From Haematobia irritans (taxonomy: Eukaryota; Arthropoda; Insecta; Diptera; Muscidae), in assembly GCF_050003625.1 (NCBI RefSeq), contig NC_134400.1:62310241-62374240 (forward strand): 64,000 bases of DNA. Reading direction: 5' to 3'. The notes below the pieces were generated by a model. It ran no database searches and was not told where the DNA came from. It saw only the letters and a list, made by a program, of their open reading frames with translations. The position numbers were made by a program, and so were the translations under genes. This document shows, in pieces, positions 20,450 through 31,376 of the stretch (its first letter is position 1; each line of letters opens with the position of its first letter).

Positions 20450-21549
20450 TGCAGCGAAATTCAAAGTCATCCACTGGGTTGCTAACGTCAGGGCCCAGTT
20501 GACGGGTATCGACTGAAGTTATAAATTTGGGCAGTGACCAAGAGTCAGGCCCAATTATTCGACCTGTAGACGGGTCGACAGGTGGCGACACTTTGGCAAG
20601 TCGAACCTTTTCTAAGGTAACGACATCAAAAGGAAGTAATCCCTCACGAAAGAGATTCAAAGAACGCAGTAATGCTTTATTTATCCTAAAGAAATTAGGA
20701 TCTGTCGACCCAAGCACGTTGTCGGCTAAGCAAAGCGATTCCTTAACCCTGGATAGTCATCCTTCGTCAAAATGACGACGCGTAAATTCATCTTCGATCT
20801 AAAATGTATTTTAGTCGATTGGGAAATGATAAATTGAAGCTATACTAATTCAACTTTTTTATGAATTTTTGTTTTATACTAATTAAAAACAAATTGAATA
20901 AGAAAATAAACTAAATTTTGGTTCTCATTTTTGCTCACGGTGTAAATTATAGCGTCTTGAAACAAGCCGTAGTCAAAATGACGAACGATGACGTTAGTGT
21001 ACAAAAAATAAGGATGATTTTCCAGGGTTAAAATGGGCTCAAGGAATTCTCGAAGCTGGCAAAAGGGAACGATCACCGGATGAACTGCCATCCTCTAAAC
21101 GGGATCAAAGATCGTTTGCCTCAGTTGCAAAAGACAGCCTTGTGATATCTATCATTAATAAAGGAGCATTGGACGGTATGTTTCCAAAGCAAAAATGGGG
21201 GGAAATTGAGAACGCGATGTCTGGTGTCTACTCAGAGGTGCGAAAAAAGTTTCTCGGACCAATTACTCGACGACAAGATGCTGGATGGAGGGCGATATAA
21301 GTTAATAGCATTTGCGGACCAGAGGTCTATGGATTGCTTTAAAGCTGTTTTGATGCTAATTGCTGAAGTTTGGGAAGGAGCCGCTTTGGAGTTAATCGAT
21401 AAAAAGGACATACCGGCTAAACCTAGAGCACATGCATGGATACCTGCAAACCCTCCTGATCCTGAGTCAATTCTAAACAGACTAAAGGAATGAAACCCAG
21501 ATCTTCCAACCACCGATTGGAAGGTTGGTCGTTTGGATGAGGTGGATGG
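20450..21549 (+). pseudogene. ORF1 (gag-like) of L2
   Basis: An ATG at 20450 opens a frame with a TGA about 18 codons in. It continues through RPVDGSTGGD and FILKKLGS to a QSDS-LKWAQGI stretch that is split by MITE P1 exactly between the S and L codons. The downstream part (ADQRSMDCFKAVLMLIAEVW, PAKPRAHAWIPANPPDPE, NPDLPTTDWKV) resembles the DUF4780-type domain of dipteran retroelement ORF1 proteins. A TGC-to-TGA-like stop precedes NPDLPT. The frame is cut by the hAT MITE at 21550. Confidence 0.75.
20747..21027 (+). mobile_element. piggyBac-like MITE P1, copy 2
   Basis: 281 bp, the same length as the copy at 13998-14278. TTAA flanks both sides (20743-20746, 21028-21031). The ends are CCCTGGATAGTCATCCTT and AAGGATGATTTTCCAGGG, slightly diverged from copy 1. 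Without the element and one TTAA, the surrounding ORF1 frame reads straight through. Confidence 0.92.
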
Positions 21550-22035
21550 CAGAGAATGGCTGCGATCTACCGCAACCGACCAGTGTATTTAGTAAACACC
21601 AATTTGTAAAACAATTCAACCGCCAATATCCAATGCAACCGACGACTGTCGGTGTTTGTTAGTATGAGTGTTGGTCTCTCGAAAACCCCGCAGTAAAGCA
21701 ATCACACAAATTGGTTACCCATATCACAGCAGTTTGGTATTCTCTTATTTGGTACTCTCAATTCTCTTGAGCTAATGCAAACTACTGGTAATTGTTGTTG
21801 TTGAGTGCAATCACACTTAAGTGCCACACTCGTTTTGTGTTTACCGAGCGTTGTTACGATGTCGATTGGTTTAAGATTGTAAGACACTCCATACTACCAT
21901 TGCTATATACTACTGGTGTTTTTATTCTCGCTTTTGTATTAATGTAGAAGATCGCATGGTAATTGGTGTCTTACTCACTGCCACCGACATTTTGTGGGTA
22001 AGATTGCAATAGCGTACGAAAAGGCCACGTATGCG
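21550..22035 (+). mobile_element. hobo-like hAT MITE H1, copy 2 (right end lost)
   Basis: Starts CAGAGAATGGCTGCGATC and follows the complete copy at 48380-48895 closely to about 22030 (GATTGCAATAGCGTACGAAA), where the terminal repeat has been lost. It sits inside ORF1 of L2. No 8-bp duplication can be read because the right junction is damaged. The frame at 21702-21887 minus is a by-product. Confidence 0.82.
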
Positions 22036-22079
22036 GGAAGTCCCCACAGGCTCAAACCTCACCAAAGCTGAACCGCGGA

Positions 22080-22989
22080 TTGTTGCAAGAGTCACCGAGA
22101 TCTGTAAAGAGGAAGCCCTTGATGACTCAATTGAAGCGGCTGATGTGGTGGTTGAAAATTTGGATGGTTCTACGGTTCCTCCAGATAAATCTTCACCATT
22201 GTAAGGCCGCTTGTGCTGCCTTAAAAGTTCTCCTGATGAAAGGAGACATAGATATAGTTCTTATTCAAGAACCGTATGTATATAAGAACAAGATCTGTGA
22301 ATTAAGCACTACGGGTTTCAAACTTTTGCATAATACCGGAAAAGATATTAATCGAGCATGTATAATTGCCAAAAGCGAACTAAACTTGTTTCTGCTTCCT
22401 TCATTGAGCAATGCAGACACTGTCGTATCTTCGGTCTACATGGGACATGATAGGGAGATGCCTCCATGTGCCGTTGGGGAGTCACTGAAAACAAAGACAA
22501 AACTCATTATGGGATGCGATGCAAATGCACATCAAAGTATTTGGGGAAGTAGTGATACTAAGGGGAGAGTGGCTAATAGAGTTTATTTTACGTACTAACC
22601 TCGTAGTTTGCAATAAGGGATATGCACCAACCTTCGTCATCAAAAACAGGCACACATTGGTCTCTCCCGAACTGAATGATAAGATATCTGAGTGGTAAGT
22701 TTTGAGGGAACATAGCTTCTCAGATCATCGCTACATCAGTTTCAGATTGGCTGTTCGTACTTCGAAGACCATATTTCCGCCAAATGTTAGGAAAGCTGAT
22801 TGGAATACGTATAGGGAATCGTTGGATATGATGATACCGGAAATACCAGAGACAAATATGAGCCCTGTGCAAGATATCGAACACACAGTGGAGCGTATTA
22901 CTAAGGCCTTCAACATCTCACTGAAAGCTGCATGCCCTAGAGGGAACCCAAGGGGGAAAATCGACCACCATGGTGGTCTACGGAGTTAA
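22080..22989 (+). pseudogene. APE-type endonuclease region of L2
   Basis: 22080-22598 shows the endonuclease start (FLQINLHHCKAA), the catalytic-type QEPY motif (VLIQEPYVYK) and MGCDANAHQSIWGSSD with the conserved DANAH. The frame breaks near 22598 and resumes at 22702 with SDHRYISFRLAVRT, the third conserved SDH motif, continuing to the PPNVRKADW segment shared with L1. This domain nicks the target DNA for reverse transcription in this retrotransposon class. Confidence 0.85.
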
Positions 22990-24245
22990 GTAATATGAGG
23001 AAATCCTGCAGGAAGCGCTTTAACAAAGAAAAGTCCACCAGAAATCCTGAGGATTGGGACGCTTACAAGAAGAATCTGAGGATACAAGCGAGAACTGAGA
23101 AAGGCTCAGCATAACTCTTGGAATGTTTACTGCAGCAGTATTGAGAATACGTCCGAGGCTTCCAGACCACGGAAGGTACTAGCATCCACCAACTCCGCTC
23201 CAGGTTTCATTAAAACATCGGAGGGCAATTGGACAACGTCCAGTGAGGAGACGCTGGCGGCACTATTGGACACTCATTTTCCTGGAAATCGGACGGTTGA
23301 ACCATGTTCTGGCGGTGCAACAGTGGCTCAGCGGACATTTCCTATCGATAAAATTGTATCGAAATCTAGAATAAAGTAGCTTTGGGCCATTCAAATCCCC
23401 CGGACCTGATGGAATTACTCCGGCGGAGTTACAAGCAGTGACGGAAAGAATTATCCCTTGGATGACAGTGATATATAAACTTAGCATATATTCCAGAAAA
23501 GTGGAGGGAAACAAAAGTCGTTTTCATACCTAAAGCGGGAAAAGCCTCTCACTCGAGTGCGAAGGATTTCCGACCAATCACCTTATCCTCATTCCTACTT
23601 AAGACTCTGGAGAGGATGATATACATTTATCTTAGAACTAGCGTCGATTCAAGTTTGCTCTTGAAACGACAGCATGCATACACGAAGGGCAGGTCTACTG
23701 AGACCGCTTTGCTTGGACTAGTCAGCTTCATTGAAAGCTCACAATCTGTCAATGAATACACAATCGTGTCGTTTCTATACATCGAGGGGGCATTGAATAA
23801 CGTCCATCCGAGCTCGATATTAAATGGACTGGCAACTCTGAATGTCGATCCAGGTATACTTAGGCCGTTAGACGAACATCTAATGAGGAAACGTATTTCA
23901 GCCACACTAGGACAAGCAAACATACAAAGGTTCTATCACCTCTTCTTTGGAATGTTGCTATAAACAACCTTCTGGTTGGCATACGAAGGCGATGTGGCTC
24001 TAGCCGTTGGGGAAAAATTCCCATCCACAATCAGAGATCTTATACAGAGAGCCCTCCGGATGACTGAGAAATGGGCGAAAGATAATGGTCTTGGAGTAAA
24101 TCCTGCAAAGACAGAATTAGTCATGTACTGCAAAGATCGCAAAACTCCCACGGTTAAGCCCATATCCTTAGTGGGTATTGAAATTTCCTTTGGTGAGTGT
24201 GCAAAATACTTTGGCGTTTTCTGGACAGGAAGCTGAACTTTAGGC
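22990..24245 (+). pseudogene. Reverse transcriptase region of L2
   Basis: The pieces match L1 (KSCRKRFNKEKST, AKDFRPITLSSFLLKTLERM, QHAYTKGRSTETAL, SFLYIEGALNNVHPSS). A deletion near 23930 removed the GTPQGG region, and the YADD box appears altered to a YEGD-like sequence (AYEGDVALAV). Frame changes occur near 23390, 23480, 23600 and 23960. It is clearly inactive, unlike L1, where the YADD core is intact. Confidence 0.85.
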
Positions 24246-25575
24246 TTAATATTGAAGAAAGGGCGAGAAAAGCCAGGGTAGCTTTGTACTCGTGCAAAAA
24301 GGCAATAGGAAAAAAGTAGAGACTAAAACCGAAAATTGTGCTCTGGCTATACACGGCAGTGGTTAGACCTATAATGCTATATGGTGTTGTAGTGTGGTGG
24401 CCGGGACTTCAGCAACCGACAAGTTTAGATAAAGTTCAACGTATGGCGTGCTTGTGTATCTCAGCACATTCAGTAAGACAGGAACAGATTCCCTTAATGT
24501 CATGCTGCATCTATCCAAATAGTCAGTTGCAACAACGGCTGTGCGGTTGCGCGAGCTATAGCTGTGGTCGGAAAAATGTACGGTCACAGTTCGGTCCTCA
24601 AAATAATGCCAGACGTGTCTAAGGTAGTGGACTACACTCTGGCGAAACCACTTTTCGACAAAAAGTTTGAAACCCTAATTCCCAACATTGAGGCGTGGTG
24701 TGTACACCTAATCACTGTAGTGTTTTTCAGGTTGAAATATTAGCAATAAGAGAGGTGGTGAATTGGCTGAGAAGTAATGTTCTAATAAATATTGGCATTA
24801 ATTATATTTCATGTTAGCCTGATACCGAAACAGGCAATTGACGTCCAAATGCATTATATCTAATTATACAATTATTTTTCGAGCTTTAGATATAGATTAA
24901 GGAACATGGCTAATAGAGCCATTGAAAAGAAAACGCCAGATACAAATCTATACACGCCTGGACTGTACATGTTTCGGTTCGGGCGAATGAACCATTAATA
25001 TTTACTCAGACAGTCAACCTGCAATAAAATCCTGGGACAATGTGTTCCCTAACTCGAAAACGGCCATCGACTGCAGCAAATCTCTCAACGAGATGGCTGA
25101 TCAGTACAATATTCACCTAATGTGGGTGCCTGGCCATAGGGAACTGCGAAGCAGATGAGTTAGCAAGGCTAGGAACTACCTTACATATTCCAGTGGAACT
25201 AGAATCTGTTGGTATGCCTCTGGCTACCTGCAAGCTCTTACTGTATGAGAAGGCTGTTATGATGGCCAATGTCCGATGAGAGAAGTGCAAGGGTTGTAAC
25301 GACACCAAGCACATATGGCTCCTTTAAACTTAAATCGAACACTAGATATGCTAGTGTTCTCAAGACGTCAGATATCACTCCTGATATCTGCTATAACGGA
25401 TCGCTGCCTGATAGTCGAATTTGCAAAAACTATTGGTGTGAAGTATAATGACTACTGTATGAGCTGTCATGGTGCGGAAAAGGAATCAATTAAACACCTC
25501 TTATGTGAGTGTCCTGCATTTTGTGTAAGGCGTAAGCTAATTTTAGGGGCATATAGCGGACCTGTAAAACGTTAA
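24246..25575 (+). pseudogene. RNase H and C-terminus of L2
   Basis: Connection-region words (YTAVVRPIMLYGVVVWWPGL) and RNase H fragments are scattered over frames. The IYSDSQ motif region is split at 24811-24992 by a short insertion. The C-terminus at 25315-25575 carries LLISAITDRCLI and a CxxCH...CECPAFC motif that is more complete than in L1. The 3' UTR runs to 25773 with the TGTGATACTAC / CACTTTAACCTAACC tail. Confidence 0.82.
24811..24992. mobile_element. Short insertion in L2, related to 9781-9945
   Basis: Contains CATGTTAGCCTGATACCGAA and ACAGGCAATTGACGTCC, matching the insertion in SINE S2. ATTAAT words flank it (GCATTAAT before, CCATTAATA after), suggesting a 6-7-bp target duplication. 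It interrupts the GINIYSDSQ part of RNase H. Class unknown. Confidence 0.6.
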
Positions 25576-25773
25576 CTTAAGCAGTCTGCTAATGTTTTTG
25601 GAACAATCTGGTTGGTTCAACAAAAGAAAATAATAGAGAAGGTTCAGTGGTTAAAACTAGAAGTGCCCCTATGTAATAGGTACTTTTAGTTTTAGTTAGT
25701 AGTATCACAATGGACTGTATAGGCTAAGCGAGCCTGAAACTTAATAGGGCTGCCACTTTAACCTAACCTAACC

Positions 25774-25917
25774 TTGATTTGGGGTAAATTCTACTTCTGA
25801 AATTAGGTGTCTATGTACGGTCGGGAAAACTATTTCAAATTTAGATTGGGATGGCAATGTCGGGTCGAAAATTATTTGATTTTTGAAAACATTTATAGGA
25901 GTTTCTACACTGAAAAA
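25774..25917 (-). pseudogene. pol: pol segment (tether between RNase H and integrase)
   Basis: A minus-strand frame with VETPINVFKNQI and FEIVFPTVHRH resembles the gypsy-group region between RNase H and integrase. It joins the integrase piece at 20329 once L2 and one TTGATTT copy are discounted. On the other side it is cut by MITE M1 at a TA. Confidence 0.75.
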
Positions 25918-26427
25918 ACAGTGAACCCACCAGGAAAGATAACTTTCGATTAATTTTAGAAAATTTGGAACTTTTTTAGAAAATTTTAACTAAACGGTAT
26001 TACAAGCGCTGGCATCACTCCGATATGGCAAAAATAAGTAAATATGTTTCGACAAATTCAAGAAAATTTATTAGACATAACTAAGTTTTTTTTCAGTAGT
26101 TAAAGAAAATTTTGTAGTTTTAAGAGAAATCTTGGAGTTCAAAATTGCAAGAATGTCTTTAGTGGCATACGAAGTTCATGATGGACACATTTTTGGTAAA
26201 ATTTACAAATTTAAAGAAATAATGAACTATTTTGTAAGAAATACGAAATTAGGAAATCTTTATGCTTTATTTGTGTATAACTTTTTCCCGTTTTTTAGTT
26301 CATTTAACTAACATACGCAAAAAATTATTTGACTAAAATAAACTTTTTCGAAACATAATGATTCTATGAACTAATATAAAGTTAATATGGCTTTAGTGAA
26401 ATAGAGAGTTCACTTTTTTTTTGAGTG
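25918..26427 (+). mobile_element. MITE family M1, complete, inside pol
   Basis: TA flanks (25916-25917, 26428-26429). The ends are CACTGAAAAAACAGTGAACC and, on the opposite strand, CACTCAAAAAAAAAGTGAAC, about 510 bp. It matches 1-336 and 33052-33466. No ORF. It splits the proviral pol gene within sequence for the RNase H/tether region. Confidence 0.88.
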
Positions 26428-26429
26428 TA

Positions 26430-26566
26430 CGCTATAAATGAGATTGTGTGAAGAACTGTAGACGATGTGTATCATTTCAGACATTGAATTGATCAATCGA
26501 TTCATAATCGTATTCTTCTGGGATAGCCTTCCATCGTTTCATGTTGTTGTTGTTTTTATACCCTAA
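26430..26566 (-). pseudogene. pol: RNase H end of the provirus pol
   Basis: A minus-strand frame with MKRWKAIPEEYDYE resembles the conserved end of the gypsy-group RNase H domain (LKRWKARIEEYN-like), followed by degraded sequence. It is cut upstream by the DINE B foldback. Relative to a usual gypsy pol, roughly 500 bases between this point and the RT at 28467 are not seen in the window. Confidence 0.7.
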
Positions 26567-27168
26567 ACCACATAGTGGTCAGGGTATAATAAGTTTGATC
26601 GGCCAAAAAATGTGCCTACCAGAAATATTGATTTTTGACCCCATAAAATATATACAGATCGACTCAGAATCACCTCCTGAGTCGATCTAGCGCTTGGTGT
26701 CCGTCCGTCTGTCTGTCCATGTATTTGTTGTTCACGTTTGAGTAAGATCGGTTGATAAATAAAGGTTTTGTGGCTAAATTTGGGAAAATCGCGCGATACA
26801 TATATATGGGAGCTATATCTAAATCTGAACCGATTTCGATGAAATTTTGCAGACTTAAAGGGTGATGAAAAAGTTTACTATGTGCAAAATTTGATGACGA
26901 TCGGTTCGTAAAAAGGCGCAACGTGACTCCATTTGTCGAAATCGGGCGATACATATATATGGGAGCTATATCTAAATTTGATCCGATTTCTTCCAAAATC
27001 AATAGCTTTCGTCCTTGTGCCCAAAAAACTCCCTGTACCAAATTTCATCAAAATCGGTTAATAATTGCGACCGGAATCCTGTGAACAACAAATACATGGA
27101 CAGACGGACGGACGGACGGACACCAAGCGCTAGATCGACTCAGGAGGTGATTCTGAGTCGATCGGTAT
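26567..27168. mobile_element. DINE-like family B element as an inverted foldback
   Basis: Starts with the hairpin TATACCC...GGGTATA, then a CCCCATAAAATATATAC stretch and a (GTCC/GTCT)n tract, as in 56181-58052. 26657-26735 reappears inverted at 27081-27163 (about 80 bp, very similar, including GCGCTTGGTGTCCGTCCG), around a loop of two 153-bp units (GCGATACA at 26793 and 26946). A normal family B copy has no inverted second arm. Confidence 0.8.
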
Positions 27169-27169
27169 A

Positions 27170-28200
27170 AATCGGATAAAAACTACGGTTTCTAGAAGCC
27201 CAAGGGGTTAAATCTGGAGACCGGTCTATGTGGATATACTATGCGATATACTAAAACATGGGTCGACAGACACCATTTTCTGCTGACCTATTTGTGGTCA
27301 GCCGAATTCCAAAAGTCCTAGAAATAAATTCGGAAGTAAGGTCTATATGGGAGATATACCAAAACATGGACCAATACTCACCACCTCTTAATGTTCCTCA
27401 AATACCTCTAGAATTCCACTTTCAGACGAACTACGAATTCTAGAAGCCCAAGAAGTAAAATCGAGAGACCAGTCTATATAGGGGCTATACCAAAACATGG
27501 ACCGATCTCCAGATTTTCAATTTCAAGCAAATCGGCTAGAAAATATAGGCTATAGACGCCCAAGAAATAAAATCGGGAGATCGGTCTATATGGGGGAATA
27601 CCAAAAAATTGACCGATACACCTCAATAATAAATGCAGTTTATAGAAGCCCAAGTATAAAAATCGGGAGATCGGTCTATATGGGGGCTATACCAAAACAT
27701 GGACCGATACGTACCATTTTCGACACACCCCTTTATGGTCCCAAACTACCTCTAGATTTCCAATTTCACGCAAATCGGATATTAAATACAGTTTTTAGAA
27801 GCCCAAGAAATAAAATCGGGAGATCGATCTATATGGGGGCTATACCAAAACATGGACCGATGGACACCATTTTCGGCACACCTTTTATGGTCCTCAAGTA
27901 CCTCTAGATTTTCAATTTCAGGCAAATAAAAACTACGGTTTTTATAAGCACAAGACCCCAAATCGGGAAATCGGTTTATATGGGGACTATATCAAAACTT
28001 GGACCGATATAGCCCATCTTCGAACTTGACCTGCCTGCAAACAAAAATCTGTGCCAAATTTCAGGACGATAGCTCCATTATTGAAGGCTGTAGCGTGATT
28101 ACAACAGACAGACATACGGACATACTTATATCGTCTTAGAATTTCTCCCTGATCAAGGATATATATATATATATATACTTTATATAGTCGGAAATCGATA
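27170..28200 (+). mobile_element. DINE-like family C element, copy 2, with 153-bp units
   Basis: About six units of GGGAGATCGGTCTATATGGG / CTATACCAAAACATGGACCG / CTAGAAGCCCAAG. GGGAGATCG at 27665 and 27818 lie exactly 153 bp apart. The right end has a weak GTCY-like tract in inverse form (ACAGACAGACATACGGACAT) and (TA)n then CTTTATATAGTCGG. Open frames such as 27497-27907 come from the in-phase repeat and are not conserved. Confidence 0.78.
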
Positions 28201-28259
28201 TTTCGATATTATATATAACAATCAATAGCACCTTCATAACAATCAAATTCTATATTTGG

Positions 28260-28466
28260 CAATAAAGTTGAGTTTCTTAAGCCCCTGAAAGTCTAATCGT
28301 AATTTTTGTATAAATTAAACTTAATACTGTTCAAAATGAAAAAAGCACTAAATGAAAATGCCAGAAAGCACCAAGTTGGTGCTTTTTCAAAAAAAGGCAA
28401 TTTGGTGCTTTTTAGAAATCAAAAAGCACTAAATTTGGTGCTAAAAGCACCAAATTGGCATCACTG
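28260..28466 (-). mobile_element. hAT-like end with TTTGGTGC repeats
   Basis: On the minus strand it begins CAGTGATGCCAATTTGGTGC, followed by alternating GCACCAAA / TTTGGTGC words. A CAGTGATGCC start and such subterminal inverted words are common in hAT elements. The other end was not found. It truncates the RT of the provirus at 28467. Confidence 0.5.
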
Positions 28467-29390
28467 GCTGCGGGAAATTTGTTATAGCCCCGACTTTTTT
28501 TGGGTTGGTCTTAATACCTGCCTGCGATACTACAATTCCCAGGAACTCTACCTCTTCGTTGAAATGACATTTATTTAGTTGGATTTTCATGTTGGCATCT
28601 TCTAAGGTCTTAAATACATTTTCGATATCTCTAATATGGTCTTCTTCATATTTGCTATACATGACTATGTCATCGATGTACACATAGCATATCCTACCTA
28701 TGAAATCACGAAGGATATCGTCAAGCGCGCGTTGAAATATCGACGGCGCGTTTTTCAAACCGAACGGTAAACGAGTGAACTCGTATTTGCCGTTGTTTAT
28801 AGAAAATGCAGTCTTTTCTATATCAGAGCTTTTAAGCGGGATTTGGTGAAATCCGCTTTTGAGATCTAACACCGAAAAATATTTGCTGTTCCCTAATTTC
28901 GCCAATACGTCTGATATTTTCGGAATGGGATACCTGCCTGAAATCGTTACAGTGTTCAATTTTTTATAATCTATCACCATTCCAAATTGTTTATTTCCCT
29001 GAGAGTCAGGTTTCTTATTGACGATCCATACTGGAGAATTGTATGGCGACCTCGACGGTCGTATGATTCCGTCATTTAATAATTTTTCGACTTGACTTTC
29101 GACTTCCTGCTTTAATGACGCTGTATAGAGATAGAATTTTGTATAAACTGGGGTGTCGGTTGATGTACGAATTTTCCCTATTACTAAGACTAAGATTTAC
29201 ATAATTTCCTTCTGTGTACTATTTATTTGTTCGTCTTGCAGTTTAATCGAATTTACACTAAAGAGCTGCTTGATTTGAATTGTTTTTTCGTCACGAATAA
29301 CAACAATATAACAATCTAAACAATATAATATGTTTGGGTAGTCTAAGTTCCAAACATTATGTATTTTTCCATCCAAATTCAATAATGTTA
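28467..29390 (-). pseudogene. pol: Reverse transcriptase region of the provirus pol
   Basis: One long minus-strand frame (28441-28980) plus the piece upstream shows the Ty3/gypsy RT series: NDGIIRPSRSPYNSPVW, VIDYKKLN, LDLKSGFHQI, FTRLPFGLKNAPSIFQRALD, the catalytic YIDD box (CYVYIDDIVMYS) and VEFLGIVVS. A frame change lies near 28980-29180. The stretch 29197-29382 (LQDEQINSTQKEI) fits the pol linker before RT. It ends at 28467 against a hAT-like terminus. YIDD and KNAPSIFQRA place it in the gypsy/errantivirus group. Confidence 0.9.
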
Positions 29391-29643
29391 TCTTCCAAAA
29401 AACTATATGTTATTATGTGAACATATAATATGTTTGGAAACATTTTGAACCCAAAAATATTATATGCTTAGAAGAACTTTCTCCCAAAGAAGATTGTGCT
29501 CAAATTTTTTTTCTGCCTAATTGTGTATTCCCTCACATTTTTCTCACTTCCGTGAGTTTTTTAGTTCTTAGCACCTTTTTCTGTAATACAAACATTGTAG
29601 AAGAAATAATTAAATTTTATAATTTTTTAAATTTTACATTTTG

Positions 29644-29702
29644 CGTGACGGGGATTCGAACAGCGGACCACACAGTTTGTAAGCCAGCACACTAACCACT
29701 GG
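29644..29702 (-). other. tRNA-like sequence, type A, copy in family T element 4
   Basis: The minus strand reads CCAGTGGTTAGTGTGCTGGC then a diverged B box (GTTCGAATCCCCG). The acceptor-proximal part and the neighbouring type B sequence are deleted; the sequence jumps to GTTCAACATTACATACTAC. Confidence 0.6.
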
Positions 29703-31118
29703 TGTTCAACATTACATACTACTATATTAACTTTTTACTCCGAAACTGTAAAGTGTGTCTTATAAAAGACTTATGGCGATTTCGATTGGTAAAAAAGGTG
29801 CAACATTCTGGAAATTGTTTGCAAAATATAAAGGGCACTGTTATAGCTTTTGGGTCCTGTATCCCTCACAATATTATGAATTAACAATAATTTTGGAATG
29901 ACACTATCGTTTGAGTGAAAATATAATGACGAAAAAAGTAGTGTAACACCAAGGCAACATATTTTTTGTGAAACGAAAACGCCCTTAAAAGGTGAGTATT
30001 AAGTTCGAGTTTAGCCGCTAATTTTCACTAAAGTGAAAACTAAATCATTAAAAAAAGTTATAAAATTATACATATATTTTGCAGATTTCATTATGAATTG
30101 ATGGGGAATATCCCAAAGCAAATTTTCACAAAGTGTGTATTCCTTAAAATGGATTATTAAAGAAAAGTAATCGTGAAAAAATTACGATTTTAGCGGCTAA
30201 ACTTGAACTTAATACTCACCTAAATTCAGAAAAGAACAGTGCTTGATATAAACGAAATGGACTGATTTCAAATCATATATTATTTTTTATTGCAAAAATA
30301 AAAAATTTGTAACAAAAAAGGGTTTTGTACACAAGTTTGAAATTTTCGAAGAAATTCAAAAAACTCTTACAAAGGAAGAATGTGAAGTCGAGTAATATAT
30401 AAATATTTTTCCATCGAATCCTAAAGTTAACGATAACCATTCAAAAGCACATTATAATTAAATTCGAAACAATAATTTTACAACCAACACATAAATTTAT
30501 TTAGGTGCACTGAAAAAAAAGCATACCCGGTTCCAAAGATTTTGTCTTTACTTTAAAAAATTTGGTATTGATTCCGAGCCAAAGAAGCGGAGAATACAAG
30601 TAAGGATACTTTTAAGACACATTTCTCTTTTAAAATCGGGTTTTGTGTACTTGCTTCTAGGAAGCAAATTTTAATTTTTCGATTTTTCAGCTTTTTTTCT
30701 TCATATGCTATCAAAGTCCTTTAAAAACAAGTTAACGACGACTTTATTTTCCAAATTAAGACTCGACTTCTAGTAGAAATTACACGCAAAGAAAAAAAAC
30801 GTTTGGAAAACGTGTACCGAAAACGTTTTTCTTTTGTTAGAGTTTTTTGAATTGCTTCGAAAATTTTAAACTTTTATCACCAAAAAAAATCGTTTGTTAC
30901 AAAATTTTTATCTTTTCAATAAAAAAAGTTATTTTTGAAACAACAACACAGTCCATTTCGTTTATATCAAACACTGTTCTTTTCCGACTTTAGGTCTTTA
31001 ATAAGACACAGTTTACAGTTCAAAATTTAATATACTACAATGTAATGTTGAACATTTTTTCGGAATCTTCCGAACATATCTGGAATATATGTAAAAAAAA
31101 AAACAAAAAAAAAACTTT

Positions 31119-31190
31119 GGTCGAAGCGGGGATCGAACCCACGACCCTTGGCATGCAAGTCGGACGTAGCAACCACTGCTCCACGGTGCC
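31119..31190 (-). other. tRNA-like sequence, type B
   Basis: The minus strand reads GGCACCGTGGAGCAGTGG, GTCCGACTTGCATGCC and GTGGGTTCGATCCCCGCTTC, then a T-run that would act as a pol III terminator. The B box GGTTCGATCCC is perfect here. It diverges from type A at 31305. Confidence 0.75.
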
Positions 31191-31304
31191 AAACTAAATG
31201 TTTGTTTCTGTTAAATAAACTTTGTTTATTCGGTTCGTGGGCGCCGCAAGCTATGCTATATAAATATAACTTATATGGATAATTATCTATTGATGACCAT
31301 AACA

Positions 31305-31376
31305 GGTACATAGCTCAGTGGTTAGTGTGTTGGCTTACAAAGTGCATGGTCCGCGGTTCGATTCTCCGTCCAGGCG
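31305..31376 (+). other. tRNA-like sequence, type A (best preserved)
   Basis: Reads GGTACATAGCTCAGTGGTTA, GTGTGTTGGCTTACAAAGTG and GCGGTTCGATTCTCCGTCC. Both internal promoter boxes are good matches to consensus (TAGCTCAGTGG; GGTTCGATTC). It lies 114 bp from the divergent type B sequence. Confidence 0.78.

Larger units (their letters stand above)
20337..25773 (+). mobile_element. Non-LTR retrotransposon L2, near full length, inside the provirus
   Basis: Flanked by a 7-bp duplication TTGATTT (20330-20336 and 25774-25780). It contains an ORF1 (gag-like) and an ORF2 with endonuclease, RT, RNase H and cysteine-rich end, and a 3' tail ending CCTAACCTAACC. Same family as L1 and L3. It was later hit by a piggyBac-like MITE (20747), a hobo-like hAT MITE (21550) and a ~182-bp insertion (24811). 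It carries numerous stops and frameshifts. It interrupts the pol gene between the tether/RNase H region and the integrase. Confidence 0.93.

Noticed and set aside
27497..27907. 136-codon ORF as a protein
   Set aside because: It is a translation of in-phase 153-bp DINE units, with no conservation of frame between family C copies.
31305..31376. Functional host tRNA genes
   Set aside because: The sequences have A/B boxes but recur only inside transposable elements, are mutually diverged and lack a clean cloverleaf in several copies. I call them tRNA-like parts of elements.
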